Assembly (NCBI GenBank): GCA_001598975.1 | Contig: BBXU01000752.1 | Coordinates: forward strand, 1-16,814 | DNA from: Parachlorella kessleri | Taxonomy: Eukaryota > Chlorophyta > Trebouxiophyceae > Chlorellales > Chlorellaceae | Reading direction: 5' to 3' | DNA: 16,814 nt | Part shown: one piece after another, positions 16,733-16,814 of the stretch | How the letters are laid out: each line of letters opens with the position of its first letter | Position numbering within the stretch: the stretch's first letter is position 1 | Program-made: the position numbers and the translations under genes | The notes under the pieces: generated by a model | Seen by the model: only the letters and a program-made list of their open reading frames with translations | Told to the model about the DNA's origin: nothing | The model's database searches: none

Positions 16733-16814
16733 CTAGATGTGCAAGGCAAGTTGCAGGCAAAGGTCCTTTGCAGTCAAAGTGCGTCTGTGGGAATGAGGAT
16801 TGGGGTTGGGAAGG
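16733..16814 (-). other. Intron or unseen exon at the right edge
   Basis: An acceptor (CTTGCACATCTAG ending at 16733) precedes the first exon assigned to the beta-helix-like gene. The remaining 82 bases hold another acceptor-like CATTCCCACAG but no peptide I can support. Confidence 0.4.

Noticed and set aside
1..16814. Operon, phage, integron or defence-island organisation
   Set aside because: All supported genes are intron-rich eukaryotic genes with unrelated roles. No ribosome binding sites, integrases or prokaryotic gene packing are present.

Overview
The window looks like nuclear DNA of a chlorophyte green alga. The genes are split by many short spliceosomal introns (about 110-460 nt), most with GTGAGN, GTAAGN or GTGGGN donors. 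Coding DNA is rich in CTG/CAG/GCN codons. One gene is the end of a DEG1-type chloroplast protease, and TGTAA, the usual green-algal poly(A) signal, occurs beyond the gene ends. The genus cannot be fixed from the sequence; a volvocalean such as Haematococcus is only a guess.

Layout from left to right. (1) The last two exons of a DEG1-type HtrA/Deg protease lie on the + strand (255-342 and 920-1000) and encode the end of its final PDZ domain. The first of them is followed by degraded tandem copies of its own 3' end plus splice donor. (2) A convergent intergenic stretch (1001-1777) contains an A/T-richer island of unknown origin. (3) A complete 26-exon gene fills 1778-11940 on the - strand. Spliced by hand, it gives one open frame of 1549 codons encoding a full SMC (structural maintenance of chromosomes) ATPase: Walker A head, two coiled-coil arms of about 400 residues each, hinge, LSGGQ signature, Walker B and D-loop. 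It carries a disordered insertion of about 235 residues in the C-terminal arm, contained in one large exon. (4) A gap of about 0.8 kb (12010-12826) shows no supported gene. (5) A second - strand gene (12827-16732, running off the right edge) encodes a probably extracellular, cysteine-containing protein with a beta-helix-like part; about ten exons are visible.

The most interesting object is the SMC. Its heads resemble the SMC1/SMC4 branch, but different segments point to different members: SMC1 at both ends, SMC4 at the Q-loop and before the signature, SMC3 around Walker B. Several near-invariant positions differ, including the Asn after the P-loop Ser, the Asp two residues later, the Glu after LSGG, and the hinge glycines. 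It may be an additional, divergent SMC family. A phylogeny would decide.

The three genes show no functional link: plastid proteolysis, chromosome structure, and cell wall or secretion. They are ordinary eukaryotic neighbours, not an operon. Exon borders were placed by splice signals, phase and family alignment, without transcript evidence.
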